In this document: positions 32,461-41,379 of the stretch, in pieces | Layout: the number at the start of each line of letters is the position of its first letter | How positions within the stretch are numbered: position 1 is the stretch's first letter | Assembly (NCBI GenBank): GCA_016868475.1 | Contig: VGGU01000001.1 | Coordinates: forward strand, 57,405-121,404 | Reading direction: 5' to 3' | Length of the DNA stretch: 64,000 nt | DNA from: Bacteroidota bacterium | Lineage (GTDB): Bacteria; Bacteroidota; Bacteroidia; Chitinophagales; Chitinophagaceae | Position numbers and translations under genes: made by a program | The notes under the pieces: model-generated | Databases searched by the model: none | What the model was told of the DNA's origin: nothing | What the model saw: the letters and a program-made list of their open reading frames with translations, nothing else

Positions 32461-33306
32461 TTACTTGAGTGCTTCGATCCTATCCTTTAAAGCTTGTCTG
32501 ATTTCAGGGTGTGCAATCAGTTGCATGCATTTTTCATACCACTTTACAGCTTCCTTTTTGTTATCCGTTCTTTCATAGAGATCTGCCATTAGTAAATGGG
32601 CTTCTATGTTTTGAGGGGCTACCCTAACTACAGTCTGTAAACGGGTTATGCCTTTATCAAACTGTCCGGATAGTATGGATGCTTTTACCAGGGTTAGTTG
32701 AGCGTAAACATTGGCACTGTCTCGCTGAACCACTTCCCGGATAAGTACAATTCCTTCCATGGGGCTGCTACTGATGTTGCCAAACAAATAGCAAGCACCT
32801 AGTCCAACTTTGGTGGAATCGTTATTGGGATTGATCTTCAAAGAGCGCTCGTATAGGTCCTTGGCTTGCAAAGCTTTCCATTGGCGTCGTGGGCCATCTG
32901 GGTCCTCTTGCAGGTTATCCAGGAACAAACGGGCTGCGAAGGTGAGGCTTTTTTCGGAATTTTCCAATCTTGCAGCAAGAGCTTCGTTCCAAGCATAGAG
33001 TTCAAAAAACTTAGTCTTTTCTGACCAAAAATGAGCAAGTTGATGATAGGCAGCAAGTTGTGCGGCAGGAGTAGAGGCTGAACTTAGCTTTTGCTCCAGA
33101 TTTTTGAGTTCTAAATTAAATTGGTCTGAGATGGTTTTTTCTGCAGAACTACGAGCAGAGTCAATAGAAAAAGAGTTGGGAGCTGCTGAAGCTGCTATAG
33201 TGGGTTTGCTAACTTTTTCTTTTTCAGGAACAAAGCGACCAAAAACAAAAAGAATAACTACCAGGGACATGCCAATGCCCGCCAATATCAATTGGGGTTT
33301 TTTCAC
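32461..33306 (-). CDS. Tetratricopeptide repeat protein with N-terminal membrane anchor
   Basis: 281 residues from a GTG start. Membrane helix at about 7-24, a Ser/Ala-rich linker, then helical repeats of TPR type: AKDLYERSLKINPNNDSTKVGLGACYLFG, GITRLQTVVRVAPQNIEAHLLMADLYER and KEAVKWYEKCMQL. Predicted to sit in the inner membrane with the repeats in the periplasm. Function unknown; it is conserved between HU and rng in Bacteroidota. It has its own promoter box after the HU stop. Confidence 0.85.
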   Translation of the reverse strand: MKKPQLILAGIGMSLVVILFVFGRFVPEKEKVSKPTIAASAAPNSFSIDSARSSAEKTISDQFNLELKNLEQKLSSASTPAAQLAAYHQLAHFWSEKTKFFELYAWNEALAARLENSEKSLTFAARLFLDNLQEDPDGPRRQWKALQAKDLYERSLKINPNNDSTKVGLGACYLFGNISSSPMEGIVLIREVVQRDSANVYAQLTLVKASILSGQFDKGITRLQTVVRVAPQNIEAHLLMADLYERTDNKKEAVKWYEKCMQLIAHPEIRQALKDRIEALK

Positions 33307-33323
33307 GATCTAAATTTTCCGGG

Positions 33324-33331
33324 CAAAGTTA
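33324..33331 (-). promoter_or_regulatory. Candidate -7 box of the TPR gene
   Basis: Minus-strand TAACTTTG matches TAnnTTTG in the 38-base gap after HU, 17 bases before the GTG start, which supports that start codon. Confidence 0.45.
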
Positions 33332-33344
33332 CCGGATTGATCGC

Positions 33345-33662
33345 TTAATTGTCTTCACCAGGTCCAGTGTCGGGTTTGGGCTCTTTCAGTTTCTTCACCT
33401 CAGCAACAAATTCTTTTGCAGGCTTAAAGGCGGGAATGTAATGTTCTGGAATGTGAACGGCTACATTTTTCTTGATATTTCGGCCAATTTTCGCGGCCCG
33501 CTTCTTTGTGATGAAACTACCGAATCCCCTGATATAAATGTTTTCGCCACCGGCAAGTGTGTCTTTGACTTCCTTAAACATGGTTTCAAGAGCCACAAGT
33601 ACATCCACCTTAGGTATGCCAGTTTTTTCCGCGATCTGATTTACAAGGTCGGCCTTTCTCAT
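33345..33662 (-). CDS. HU family DNA-binding protein
   Basis: 105 residues: helical dimer domain MRKADLVNQIAEKTGIPK, GGENIYIRGFGSF, beta arm KKRAAKIGRNIKKN with the tip Pro in IPEHYIPAFKPAKEF, and an added acidic tail KEPKPDTGPGEDN. The tail is longer than in E. coli HU (90 residues) and occurs in many Bacteroidota HU proteins. It bends DNA and organises the nucleoid. It is divergent from mutY. Confidence 0.95.
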   Translation of the reverse strand: MRKADLVNQIAEKTGIPKVDVLVALETMFKEVKDTLAGGENIYIRGFGSFITKKRAAKIGRNIKKNVAVHIPEHYIPAFKPAKEFVAEVKKLKEPKPDTGPGEDN

Positions 33663-33738
33663 GATGCGTGTTTTGGGTTTATACTGCCAATTTAAGTTAA
33701 AATATTGTGATTATCAAATAAATAGGTGTATTTTTTTT

Positions 33739-33746
33739 TAGCTTTA
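33739..33746 (+). promoter_or_regulatory. Candidate -7 box of mutY
   Basis: TAGCTTTA, one mismatch to TAnnTTTG, lies seven bases before the mutY ATG, so the 5' leader would be only about three bases. Confidence 0.35.
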
Positions 33747-33753
33747 TCGTGAA

Positions 33754-34842
33754 ATGCCCCTCAAAAAGTCTAAAAACTCCTTTTCTTCCGCCCTTTTTGC
33801 ATGGAATTTGACAAAAAACCATCGAAAAATGCCCTGGAAGGGAGAAAAAGACCCCTACAGAATCTGGCTCAGCGAGATCATTTTACAGCAAACGAGGGTG
33901 GAGCAAGGGTTGGAGTATTATCAACGGATGCTAAAAGCCTTTCCGACAGTTAAAAAGCTTGCAAAAGCTGATGATAATCAAGTGTTTAAGATTTGGGAGG
34001 GGTTAGGTTACTATTCCAGATGCAGAAATTTGTTGGAAACGGCTCGATTTATTGCTGAAAAAAAGAAAGGGGCCTTTCCTAATTCTTTTGAAGAGCTAAA
34101 GTCTCTAAAGGGGGTGGGCCCTTACACAGCAGCGGCCATTGCATCTTTTGCTTTTGACCTGCCTCATGCTGTGGTGGACGGAAATGTATTTCGAGTGCTG
34201 GCCAGAGTTTTTGGCATTGAACTTCCTATAGACTCAACTGAAGGCAAAAAGAAATTTACTGAATTGGCTAATTCCGTGATGGACCGGGAAAAACCTGCTA
34301 CTTATAATCAGGCAATCATGGATTTTGGAGCTACTATTTGTAAGCCGCGAACACCCAGTTGTCTGAGCTGCCCATTTAAAAAAACCTGCATTGCTTTTCT
34401 GGAAAAAAAAGTTAACCAACTGCCCGTTAAGCAGAAAAAGATAGTGCTAAAGAAACGTTGGTTTTATTTTCTACTGCCTTCCTATCGGGGTCAACTGCCT
34501 GTAAAAGTTCGTACTGAAAAAGATATTTGGCAGGGGCTGGCTACATTTCCGATGTTGGAAAGGGATAAAGAAACCTCCATAAAAGCAGTATTGAAGCTGG
34601 CAGAAAAAAGCAAACTGCTTCTACCCAACGCTTATGTTGTTGAATCTGTTTCGGCACTTTATCGACAAACATTGTCTCATCAGCTTATTGCCGGGCAGTT
34701 TATTCGTATCCGATTACAAAAAAAACCTGCACTGGACAAAGAATGGAAATGGCAGCGTACTGACGGATTGAAATCTCAGGCCTTTCCACAGTTGATCAAT
34801 CAATATTTATACGCTACTGCCACTCAAACAATTCTATTCTAA
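33754..34842 (+). CDS. mutY: A/G-specific adenine glycosylase
   Basis: 362 residues. MutY removes A opposite 8-oxoguanine. WLSEIILQQTRVEQG holds the catalytic Glu; KGVGPYTAAAIASFAF is the helix-hairpin-helix; VDGNVFRVLARVFGI includes the catalytic Asp region; the 4Fe-4S loop CKPRTPSCLSCPFKKTC (about 195-211) is complete; the C-terminal NUDIX-like 8-oxoG reader covers about 230-360. gldE follows after 53 bases. In many relatives ssb lies between mutY and gldE; it is absent here. Confidence 0.95.
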   Translation: MPLKKSKNSFSSALFAWNLTKNHRKMPWKGEKDPYRIWLSEIILQQTRVEQGLEYYQRMLKAFPTVKKLAKADDNQVFKIWEGLGYYSRCRNLLETARFIAEKKKGAFPNSFEELKSLKGVGPYTAAAIASFAFDLPHAVVDGNVFRVLARVFGIELPIDSTEGKKKFTELANSVMDREKPATYNQAIMDFGATICKPRTPSCLSCPFKKTCIAFLEKKVNQLPVKQKKIVLKKRWFYFLLPSYRGQLPVKVRTEKDIWQGLATFPMLERDKETSIKAVLKLAEKSKLLLPNAYVVESVSALYRQTLSHQLIAGQFIRIRLQKKPALDKEWKWQRTDGLKSQAFPQLINQYLYATATQTILF

Positions 34843-34861
34843 GCATACGCGGTAAATTCAA

Positions 34862-34869
34862 TAAATTTG
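34862..34869 (+). promoter_or_regulatory. Candidate -7 box of gldE
   Basis: TAAATTTG is an exact TAnnTTTG match, 26 bases before the TTG start of gldE in the 53-base gap after mutY. Confidence 0.45.
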
Positions 34870-34895
34870 TAACGCGTTAATCAAAAACAATCCGC

Positions 34896-36224
34896 TTGGA
34901 GCCTCCGTCATACGGGCCACTATTTGTTCCCCATTTATTGCTCAACGTCCTGGCTGTAGTGCCACAGGGAGTTACTTTCCTGGTTGTACTATTGGTGCTA
35001 CTGCTGGTTTTATCCTTTGTGATTGCCGGCAACGAAGCAGCGCTATTTTCTCTTTCTCAAAAAGATATTGATATTCTTAAGACCAAACAACATGAGTCCG
35101 CTAGACGAATAGTGCAATTGCTGGCTGCGCCCAAACAGCTCTACGCCACACTACTCATGTCAGGAACCTTTGTTAATATTTGCAGCATCTTATTGGCCAA
35201 CTATCTCTTACTACCCTTGTTTCCTTCGGGATGGCTGGCTGTTCTGGTTCGAATTTTACTACTTGTTTTTTTAGTTTTTTTTACAGCTAGAATTCTTCCA
35301 AAGATCTGGGGTACGCAACACAACCTTCGCTTTGCCCACGATTGGTCCTTTGTGGCGGGGGGGCTAAACGTCATGTTATACGGATTTAGCAATTGGATAG
35401 TAAAGCTGGCCGATCAAATAGCCAGAGCCACCGGTGCAAACCGATTGCAGGAAATCAGCAAACAAGAATTAGACGAGGCTATTGAATTTAAATCTGATGA
35501 AGAGGCAACTCCGGCGGAGAAAAATATCATGAGGGGCGTGGTTAAGTTTGGTGATATTGCCGTTAAACAAATCATGCGAAGTAGGATGGATGTTTCCGGT
35601 GTTGACTATAAACTTTCTTTTGCTGAGTTGTTACAACGTGTTCAAGAATTACATTATTCAAGATTGCCTGTGTATAAGGGGAGTTTAGATGAAGTAGTAG
35701 GGATACTTAACACAAAAGACTTACTTCCTCATCTGGATGCTGCCGCTAATTTTGATTGGCATCAATTATTACGTGCTCCGTATTTTGTTCCGGAGCCCAA
35801 GCTTATTGAGGACCTGCTAAAAACATTTCAGCAGCGACGGATTCATTTTGCGATAGTGGTAGATGAGTTTGGAGGAACCAGTGGAATAGTTACGATGGAG
35901 GATATTTTGGAAGAAGTAATCGGGGATATCCGCGATGAGTATGATGAGGAGGAAGTCACCGGACAACAACTAGATGAGCACACTTTTCTATTCGAAGGCA
36001 AAACCCTGCTAACTGATTTGTGCAGGGCGCTAGCTGTTCCTATAGACACTTTTGAAGCAGTAAAAGGTAATAGTGATTCTTTGGCCGGGTTATTATTGGA
36101 ACGAGTAGGCGCGCTGCCTGCAAAAGATCAAGTAATTGTATTTGGAGATTTTGAATTTAAAGTAGTGGAATTGGAGCACAATAGAATTCAACGTGTTCAG
36201 GTATCTATTCATTATCCCTCTTGA
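34896..36224 (+). CDS. gldE: Gliding motility-associated protein GldE (CorC/CNNM-like)
   Basis: 442 residues from a TTG start; no ATG is available before the first helix. N-terminal DUF21/CNNM membrane domain with helices at about 8-45, 75-110 and 115-140, two CBS domains (about 210-340) with DVSGVDYK, SRLPVYKG, VVDEFGGTSGIVTMEDILEEVIGDI, and a C-terminal CorC_HlyC domain. In F. johnsoniae GldE partners GldD and can partly replace it; the general family is linked to ion transport. gldD begins four bases after the stop, so the pair is cotranscribed. Confidence 0.9.
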   Translation: MEPPSYGPLFVPHLLLNVLAVVPQGVTFLVVLLVLLLVLSFVIAGNEAALFSLSQKDIDILKTKQHESARRIVQLLAAPKQLYATLLMSGTFVNICSILLANYLLLPLFPSGWLAVLVRILLLVFLVFFTARILPKIWGTQHNLRFAHDWSFVAGGLNVMLYGFSNWIVKLADQIARATGANRLQEISKQELDEAIEFKSDEEATPAEKNIMRGVVKFGDIAVKQIMRSRMDVSGVDYKLSFAELLQRVQELHYSRLPVYKGSLDEVVGILNTKDLLPHLDAAANFDWHQLLRAPYFVPEPKLIEDLLKTFQQRRIHFAIVVDEFGGTSGIVTMEDILEEVIGDIRDEYDEEEVTGQQLDEHTFLFEGKTLLTDLCRALAVPIDTFEAVKGNSDSLAGLLLERVGALPAKDQVIVFGDFEFKVVELEHNRIQRVQVSIHYPS

Positions 36225-36228
36225 AAAA

Positions 36229-36843
36229 ATGCGCCTGATAAACTACATAGGATTTTTTTTATTTACGATTGCGGCTATCAGTAGCTGTAACAGCCCTTAT
36301 ACGGTAGGGAAAAAGCGAGGCTATTTTGCCATTGAATTTCCTGCCAAACAGTATCAGCACTTTGATCAGCCCGGATATCCTTATACATTTGAATACCCGG
36401 TATATGCACAAATAAAAAAAGATTCTACATTTTTTCAGGATCAGGCAGAGGATTGGTGGATCAATATTGAATTTCCTCGTTTTGCCGGAAGAATTCATAT
36501 TAGCTACAAACCCATCGATAGCAAGAATAAACTTGATTCTTTAGTGGAAGATGGGTTTAGAATGGCCTACCGTCAACACATCAACATTGCTACCGGAATT
36601 AAAGACAGTGTATTTCAAACACCTGCGGGCATTGAGGGAATTTATTTTGATTTAGGAGGAAATACCGCCACGGCCAATCAATTTTTTATAACGGATTCTA
36701 CACAACATTTTTTACGGGGGGCGCTGTATTTTGATGCAACACCCAATGCGGATTCATTGGGGGTAGTGAATAATTTTTTAAAAGAAGATTTGCTGCATTT
36801 AATTCAAACGCTCAGGTGGAGAAATGCAGACAATAAAAAATAA
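36229..36843 (+). CDS. gldD: Gliding motility lipoprotein GldD
   Basis: 204 residues from ATG 36229. Lipobox AISSCNS after a short hydrophobic signal, so a lipoprotein. Mature GldD pattern: KRGYFAIEFPAKQYQHFDQPGYPYTFEYP, WINIEFPRFAGRIHISYKP and a C-terminal EDLLHLIQTLRW. GldD is needed for gliding and T9SS function in F. johnsoniae. It comes directly after gldE. The track's 12 earlier residues overlap gldE and are excluded. Confidence 0.92.
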   Translation: MRLINYIGFFLFTIAAISSCNSPYTVGKKRGYFAIEFPAKQYQHFDQPGYPYTFEYPVYAQIKKDSTFFQDQAEDWWINIEFPRFAGRIHISYKPIDSKNKLDSLVEDGFRMAYRQHINIATGIKDSVFQTPAGIEGIYFDLGGNTATANQFFITDSTQHFLRGALYFDATPNADSLGVVNNFLKEDLLHLIQTLRWRNADNKK

Positions 36844-36845
36844 AC

Positions 36846-37439
36846 ATGATACTCGTAGACAATAAAATTATCAGCGACGATGTGCTGGAGAAACAATTTG
36901 TATGTGATCTGACCAAATGCAAAGGAGCTTGTTGTGAGGACGGCGATGCCGGAGCACCACTGGAGGAAGCCGAAAAAATCATCATCGAATCTGTGTATGA
37001 AATAATAAAACCTTATTTAACTAAGGAGGCCATAAAGGAAGTTGAAAAAAATGGAAAGTATGTTTGGCACGAAGAATTTGGTTGGGTTACTCCTACCTTA
37101 CCCAGCGATAAGGAAATTTGTGTGTATGGTTTACGCGAAAAAAACGGACCCATCCATTGCGCTTTTGAAAATGCCTATATCGAGAAAAAAATAGATTGGA
37201 AAAAGCCCATTAGTTGCCACTTGTATCCAATCATAGCCGAAGGGAGTGAATATGCCAATACGGAACGGATCAATTATGATCCCCGACCAAAAGTATGTTT
37301 GCCAGCCTGTCAATTGGGCAAGAAATTAAGAGTACCTGTTTACCAATTTTTAAAAGAACCCATTGTTCGTAAATGGGGCTTGCCGTTTTGGGAAGCCCTG
37401 GATACCATAGCAAAAGGGGAGTGGAAACTAAAAGAGTAG
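36846..37439 (+). CDS. DUF3109 family protein
   Basis: 197 residues, starting two bases after gldD. Cys-rich: CDLTKCKGACCEDGDAG near the N-terminus, CVYGL, CAFENA, SCHLYPI and CLPACQLGKKL. The pattern resembles zinc/iron-sulfur binding proteins of the YkgJ/DUF3109 type, but no function is known. Its place after gldD is common in Bacteroidota and suggests one transcript. lutB begins 30 bases later. Confidence 0.88.
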   Translation: MILVDNKIISDDVLEKQFVCDLTKCKGACCEDGDAGAPLEEAEKIIIESVYEIIKPYLTKEAIKEVEKNGKYVWHEEFGWVTPTLPSDKEICVYGLREKNGPIHCAFENAYIEKKIDWKKPISCHLYPIIAEGSEYANTERINYDPRPKVCLPACQLGKKLRVPVYQFLKEPIVRKWGLPFWEALDTIAKGEWKLKE

Positions 37440-37468
37440 TTTATCTTCGAGGGAACTGCAGCAATAAT

Positions 37469-38854
37469 ATGGAGGCGAAAGAGATTCAGGAACAATTTAT
37501 AGCCAGTAGCACAATCAAGGCTGCTGATCGGGAGCATCGCCGTAAAATCAATTTTAATATTGGCAAGTACAACGCCGCTGTGCCAAAGGGGAAGCAACAA
37601 TTCATGAATGTTGAACTGGCTCGTGAAAAAGCAAAGAATGCAAAATGGAAAGCTATTGCCGCTCTTGATAAACAGTTGGAACTTTTTGAATCTATTATCA
37701 CGGCACGTGGAGCAAAAGTGATTTGGGCCGAAGATGCTGCGCAAGCACAGGAAGCCATAGGAAAAATTTGTCGGGAAAAAAATTGCAAGACACTGGTAAA
37801 AAGCAAAAGCATGGTAACCGAAGAGATTCATCTCAACGATTATCTGACTTCCATTGGCGTGGAGAGTGTAGAAACAGATCTGGGGGAATACATTCAGCAA
37901 TTAGATGGCGAACCTCCTTACCATATTGTTACACCTGCCATGCATAAAAGCAAAGAAGATGTAGCTAAACTTTTTGCTCAAAAACTAGGAACGGACTCCA
38001 AAGCCACTCCCGAGCAATTAACTTTGAAAGCAAGAGAAGTACTTCGTAATAAATATGTGCAGGCTGAAGTGGGATTGACCGGTGGAAACTTTATTGTAGC
38101 AGATATGGGAGGAATAGCTGTTACAGAAAACGAAGGCAATGCGCGCTTGAGTTGTGCGTGGCCCTCCACGCATATTGTAGTGGTAGGAATCGAAAAAGTG
38201 ATTTCCTCCTGGAGTGATCTTCAACTTTTTTGGCCCTTACTGGCTACTTATGGAACAGGACAACGTGTTACGGTTTATAATTCTTTAATAACGGGTCCTC
38301 GCCAGCCACAGGAAACTGATGGCCCAAAAGAAATGATTGTGATTTTATTGGATAATGGCCGTACCACTATTTTAGCCGACGAAAAACAACGTGAAAGTTT
38401 ATACTGTATTCGGTGCGGGGCTTGTTTGAATGCTTGTCCGGTTTATAAGAACATTGGTGGGCATGCTTATGGCGTTACCTATAGTGGTCCGATTGGATCT
38501 GTGATTACACCCCACTTGCAAGGAATGGCGGAGTATAAACACCTTAGTTACGCTTCTTCGCTCTGTGGCAACTGCACTGCTGTTTGTGCCGTTAAAATTA
38601 ATCTCCACGAATTATTACTGGAAAACAGAAATCAATCCGTTCGTGAAAAAAAGAATAACTGGAAAGAAAAAGCAGTCTGGCAAGTCTGGAAGAAAGCCAT
38701 GTTATTCCGCCCAGCTATGAATTTGGTAAATGGGAAAATGAAAAACTGGTTTGTCAATAAAGTATTCACTGCCTGGACAGCTCATCGAGGGCCACTCTTA
38801 TTTCCGGACCGATCGTTCAATCAACAATGGCGAGATAAATACGGCGATCAATAA
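37469..38854 (+). CDS. lutB: LutB/LldF-type L-lactate oxidation iron-sulfur protein
   Basis: 461 residues from ATG 37469. LUD domain (about 60-290: KSKSMVTEEIHLN, GLTGGNFIVADMGGIAVTENEGNARL) followed by two 4Fe-4S binding motifs CIRCGACLNACPVYK (about 312) and CGNCTAVCAVKI (about 365). With LutA and LutC it oxidises lactate. lutC is at 51.7 kb; lutA is not in the window. The track's first 32 residues overlap DUF3109 and are dropped. Confidence 0.92.
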   Translation: MEAKEIQEQFIASSTIKAADREHRRKINFNIGKYNAAVPKGKQQFMNVELAREKAKNAKWKAIAALDKQLELFESIITARGAKVIWAEDAAQAQEAIGKICREKNCKTLVKSKSMVTEEIHLNDYLTSIGVESVETDLGEYIQQLDGEPPYHIVTPAMHKSKEDVAKLFAQKLGTDSKATPEQLTLKAREVLRNKYVQAEVGLTGGNFIVADMGGIAVTENEGNARLSCAWPSTHIVVVGIEKVISSWSDLQLFWPLLATYGTGQRVTVYNSLITGPRQPQETDGPKEMIVILLDNGRTTILADEKQRESLYCIRCGACLNACPVYKNIGGHAYGVTYSGPIGSVITPHLQGMAEYKHLSYASSLCGNCTAVCAVKINLHELLLENRNQSVREKKNNWKEKAVWQVWKKAMLFRPAMNLVNGKMKNWFVNKVFTAWTAHRGPLLFPDRSFNQQWRDKYGDQ

Positions 38855-38857
38855 ATC

Positions 38858-39868
38858 TTACATCCCTTCTGTTTCGGGTTGCTCTACACTGGTGGTATTT
38901 TTAAAAGCTTGATTAACCAGCCATACGCCCAGTAGCGCAATAGCGCCGCCAAGTAAAATGAAGAAGGAGATCTTTTCGTCAAATAACCAGGTTCCCAATA
39001 AAAGTGCTACCACCGGATTAATATAAGCGTAAATGGAAACCTGTTCCGTTGGTAAATGTTGCAGCGCATAGAGGTAACACAAGAAAGCAAAAATAGATCC
39101 CATTAACACCATGAATCCTATTACAGCCCAGGATTGCCAAGGGATGGATTCGAGTGAAATGGAAAAGCCAGTAAAGTAAGTGCCAGCAGTAAGCACAGTA
39201 CCTGAAAGCAACATCTGAATTCCCATGCTGAAATACGGATTGAAGTGAGCTGCTTGTTGTTTGGTGTAAAGTGTAGCAAATGCCCAACTCCAGGTAGCTA
39301 ATAAAGAAAGCAGAATGCCAAACCGAAATGAAGGATCCAGAAAATCCTGCAGATGATCATAAAAAATGATACAAACACCGGCAAACCCTATCAACAGACC
39401 TGTAATAGCTTTACGCGGTAATCTCTCATTGGAAGTAAATAACCCAATCACCACCAACCAAATGGGAAAGATGGCTCCCATGATTGCGGCCAGTCCAGCC
39501 GAAATATATTTAATGCCCCAAGTACTTAGCCCATTGCTCAGCGCAAAATTTAAAAGAGCCAATAAAAAAATTGGAGACCACTCTTTTCCTTTTGGGAAGG
39601 GAGCTTTGATGATTAAAAAATAAGTGACAAAAAGTATTCCTGCAATCAATTGTCTTAGTCCGGCCATTTGCAAGGCAGGTATATGCCTAACACCTTCTTT
39701 TGAAGCCACCCAGGTTGTTCCCCACAAGATGCAAACGGCTGCCAAAGCAAAAATGGCCTTGGTTCGTGTTCCTTTTTTGTGAAGAGTAAAAGGGTTGAAT
39801 TCGGCCAACCTCCTTAATTTTTCCGCAGGGGATTGAAGGAATAGCCGATTAAAATCAAACCGTTTCAT
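38858..39868 (-). CDS. EamA/DMT family transporter
   Basis: 336 residues with about ten membrane helices in two EamA repeats (about 37-165 and 175-315). Motifs: CILWGTTWVASKEGVR at the first helix and YINPVVALLLGTWLFDE in the ninth. Substrate unknown; relatives export amino acids or metabolites. A soluble, basic N-terminal stretch of 35 residues precedes the first helix. Its ATG shares one base with the purH stop, so it is the last gene of a comEC-purH-eamA operon. Confidence 0.88.
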   Translation of the reverse strand: MKRFDFNRLFLQSPAEKLRRLAEFNPFTLHKKGTRTKAIFALAAVCILWGTTWVASKEGVRHIPALQMAGLRQLIAGILFVTYFLIIKAPFPKGKEWSPIFLLALLNFALSNGLSTWGIKYISAGLAAIMGAIFPIWLVVIGLFTSNERLPRKAITGLLIGFAGVCIIFYDHLQDFLDPSFRFGILLSLLATWSWAFATLYTKQQAAHFNPYFSMGIQMLLSGTVLTAGTYFTGFSISLESIPWQSWAVIGFMVLMGSIFAFLCYLYALQHLPTEQVSIYAYINPVVALLLGTWLFDEKISFFILLGGAIALLGVWLVNQAFKNTTSVEQPETEGM

Positions 39869-41379
39869 CAGTGTTTGAAGTGACGAAGCCCGGTAATGAC
39901 CATGGCTAGTCCGTTTTGTTTACAATAATCAATAGAGTCCTGATCTCGAATGGAGCCTCCGGGTTGAATAAATGCGGTAATACCCGCTTCGTGTCCCATT
40001 TTTACGCAATCATTAAATGGGAAAAAAGCATCACTGGCCATAACGGCACCATTTAAATCAGCGCTAAACTGTTTGGCTTTTTCAACAGCCTGTCTTAAGG
40101 AATCAATTCGACTGGTCTGTCCACATCCCTTTCCGATCAATTGTTTATTTTTTACCAAAGCAATGGCGTTTGACTTTAAATGTTTACAAACGATATTGGC
40201 AAATAACAGATCCGCTTTTTCTACATCGCTGCAATGGCGTCCGCCTGCTTCATTCCAGGTTGCGGCGTTGCCTTGGTCTGAACCTTGAGTAAGCACACCA
40301 CCCAATACGCCTTTGAAAGTAAGTGGCGCTGACAATTGTTGTTTTTGTTGCAGTAAAATTCGATTCTTTTTACTTTGTAAAAGCGCCAGGGCTTCCGAAT
40401 CAAATTCAGGGGCAATTAATACTTCAAAGAAAATAGCGTTGATTGCTGCTGCCGTTTCTGTGTCGATGGTTTTATTGGTAATTAACACACCCCCGAAAGC
40501 ACTCTCAGGATCCCCTGCTAATGCAGCGTCCCAACTTTCTTTTACCGTGGATCGTTGTGCAACACCACATACATTAGTGTGTTTGATAATTGCAAATGTG
40601 GGGGCATCAAACTCGTGCATGAGTTGCAGCGCTGCGTCTACATCCACCAGATTATTATAGGAAAGCTCTTTACCGCCTTGTTGAGTAAATAATGTAGTTA
40701 GATCTCCATAGAAGGTGGCTGTTTGGTGAGGGTTTTCGCCATAGCGTAAAGAACGCGGATTGCCAGCGGCTTCTACAAATTGCAATGTTGCAGTCGGGTC
40801 AAAATATTTTGCAATGGCCACATCATAACGAGCAACCACCTGGAAGGCTTTGGCAGCAAGTTCTTTTCGCTGCTCCAATGTGGTGGCGCCTTGTTGTTGG
40901 GTGAGTAGTTCTACCAGTGGAGCATATTCAGTTTTTGCAGCAACAACAGCTACACTATTAAAATTTTTTGCTGCAGCACGAATCATCGAGGGTCCACCAA
41001 TATCAATTTTTTCAATAATGGCTTTTTGATCGTTAGTTGAGGCTACGGTTTCTTCAAATGGATAAAGATCCACAATCACCAGGTCTAATGAAGGGATATG
41101 ATACTGCTCCATTTCCCGCACATGTGTTTGGTCTTCCCGCTTGCCTAAGATCCCTCCAAAAACAGAAGGGTGTAAGGTTTTAACTCGTCCTCCTAAAATA
41201 GAGGGATATCCTGTTAGTTGTTCAACAGGTACAACCGATACACCCAACGATTCAATAAAAGTTTGCGTTCCGCCGGTGGAGTAAATGGTTACTCCTTGTT
41301 GATGCAATAGGCGAATTAAAGGTTCCAGCCCGACTTTGTAAAAAACTGAAATTAGGGCAGTGCGGATTGTTTTATTCAT
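39868..41379 (-). CDS. purH: Bifunctional AICAR formyltransferase/IMP cyclohydrolase
   Basis: 503 residues. N-terminal IMP cyclohydrolase domain (1-190) with ISVFYKVGLEPL, STGGTQTFIESLGV, GGRVKTLHPSVFGGIL and the AAAKNF site; C-terminal AICAR transformylase (from about 195) with RYGENPHQTATFY, AAQ-type AIIKHTNVCGVA and ASDAFFPFNDCV. It catalyses the last two steps of IMP synthesis. It overlaps comEC upstream by four bases and eamA downstream by one base. Confidence 0.97.
   Translation of the reverse strand: MNKTIRTALISVFYKVGLEPLIRLLHQQGVTIYSTGGTQTFIESLGVSVVPVEQLTGYPSILGGRVKTLHPSVFGGILGKREDQTHVREMEQYHIPSLDLVIVDLYPFEETVASTNDQKAIIEKIDIGGPSMIRAAAKNFNSVAVVAAKTEYAPLVELLTQQQGATTLEQRKELAAKAFQVVARYDVAIAKYFDPTATLQFVEAAGNPRSLRYGENPHQTATFYGDLTTLFTQQGGKELSYNNLVDVDAALQLMHEFDAPTFAIIKHTNVCGVAQRSTVKESWDAALAGDPESAFGGVLITNKTIDTETAAAINAIFFEVLIAPEFDSEALALLQSKKNRILLQQKQQLSAPLTFKGVLGGVLTQGSDQGNAATWNEAGGRHCSDVEKADLLFANIVCKHLKSNAIALVKNKQLIGKGCGQTSRIDSLRQAVEKAKQFSADLNGAVMASDAFFPFNDCVKMGHEAGITAFIQPGGSIRDQDSIDYCKQNGLAMVITGLRHFKH

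Noticed and set aside
37340-37900. 186-residue minus-strand ORF opposite DUF3109 and lutB
   Set aside because: Antisense to two well supported genes, aromatic-rich and without a recognisable domain.
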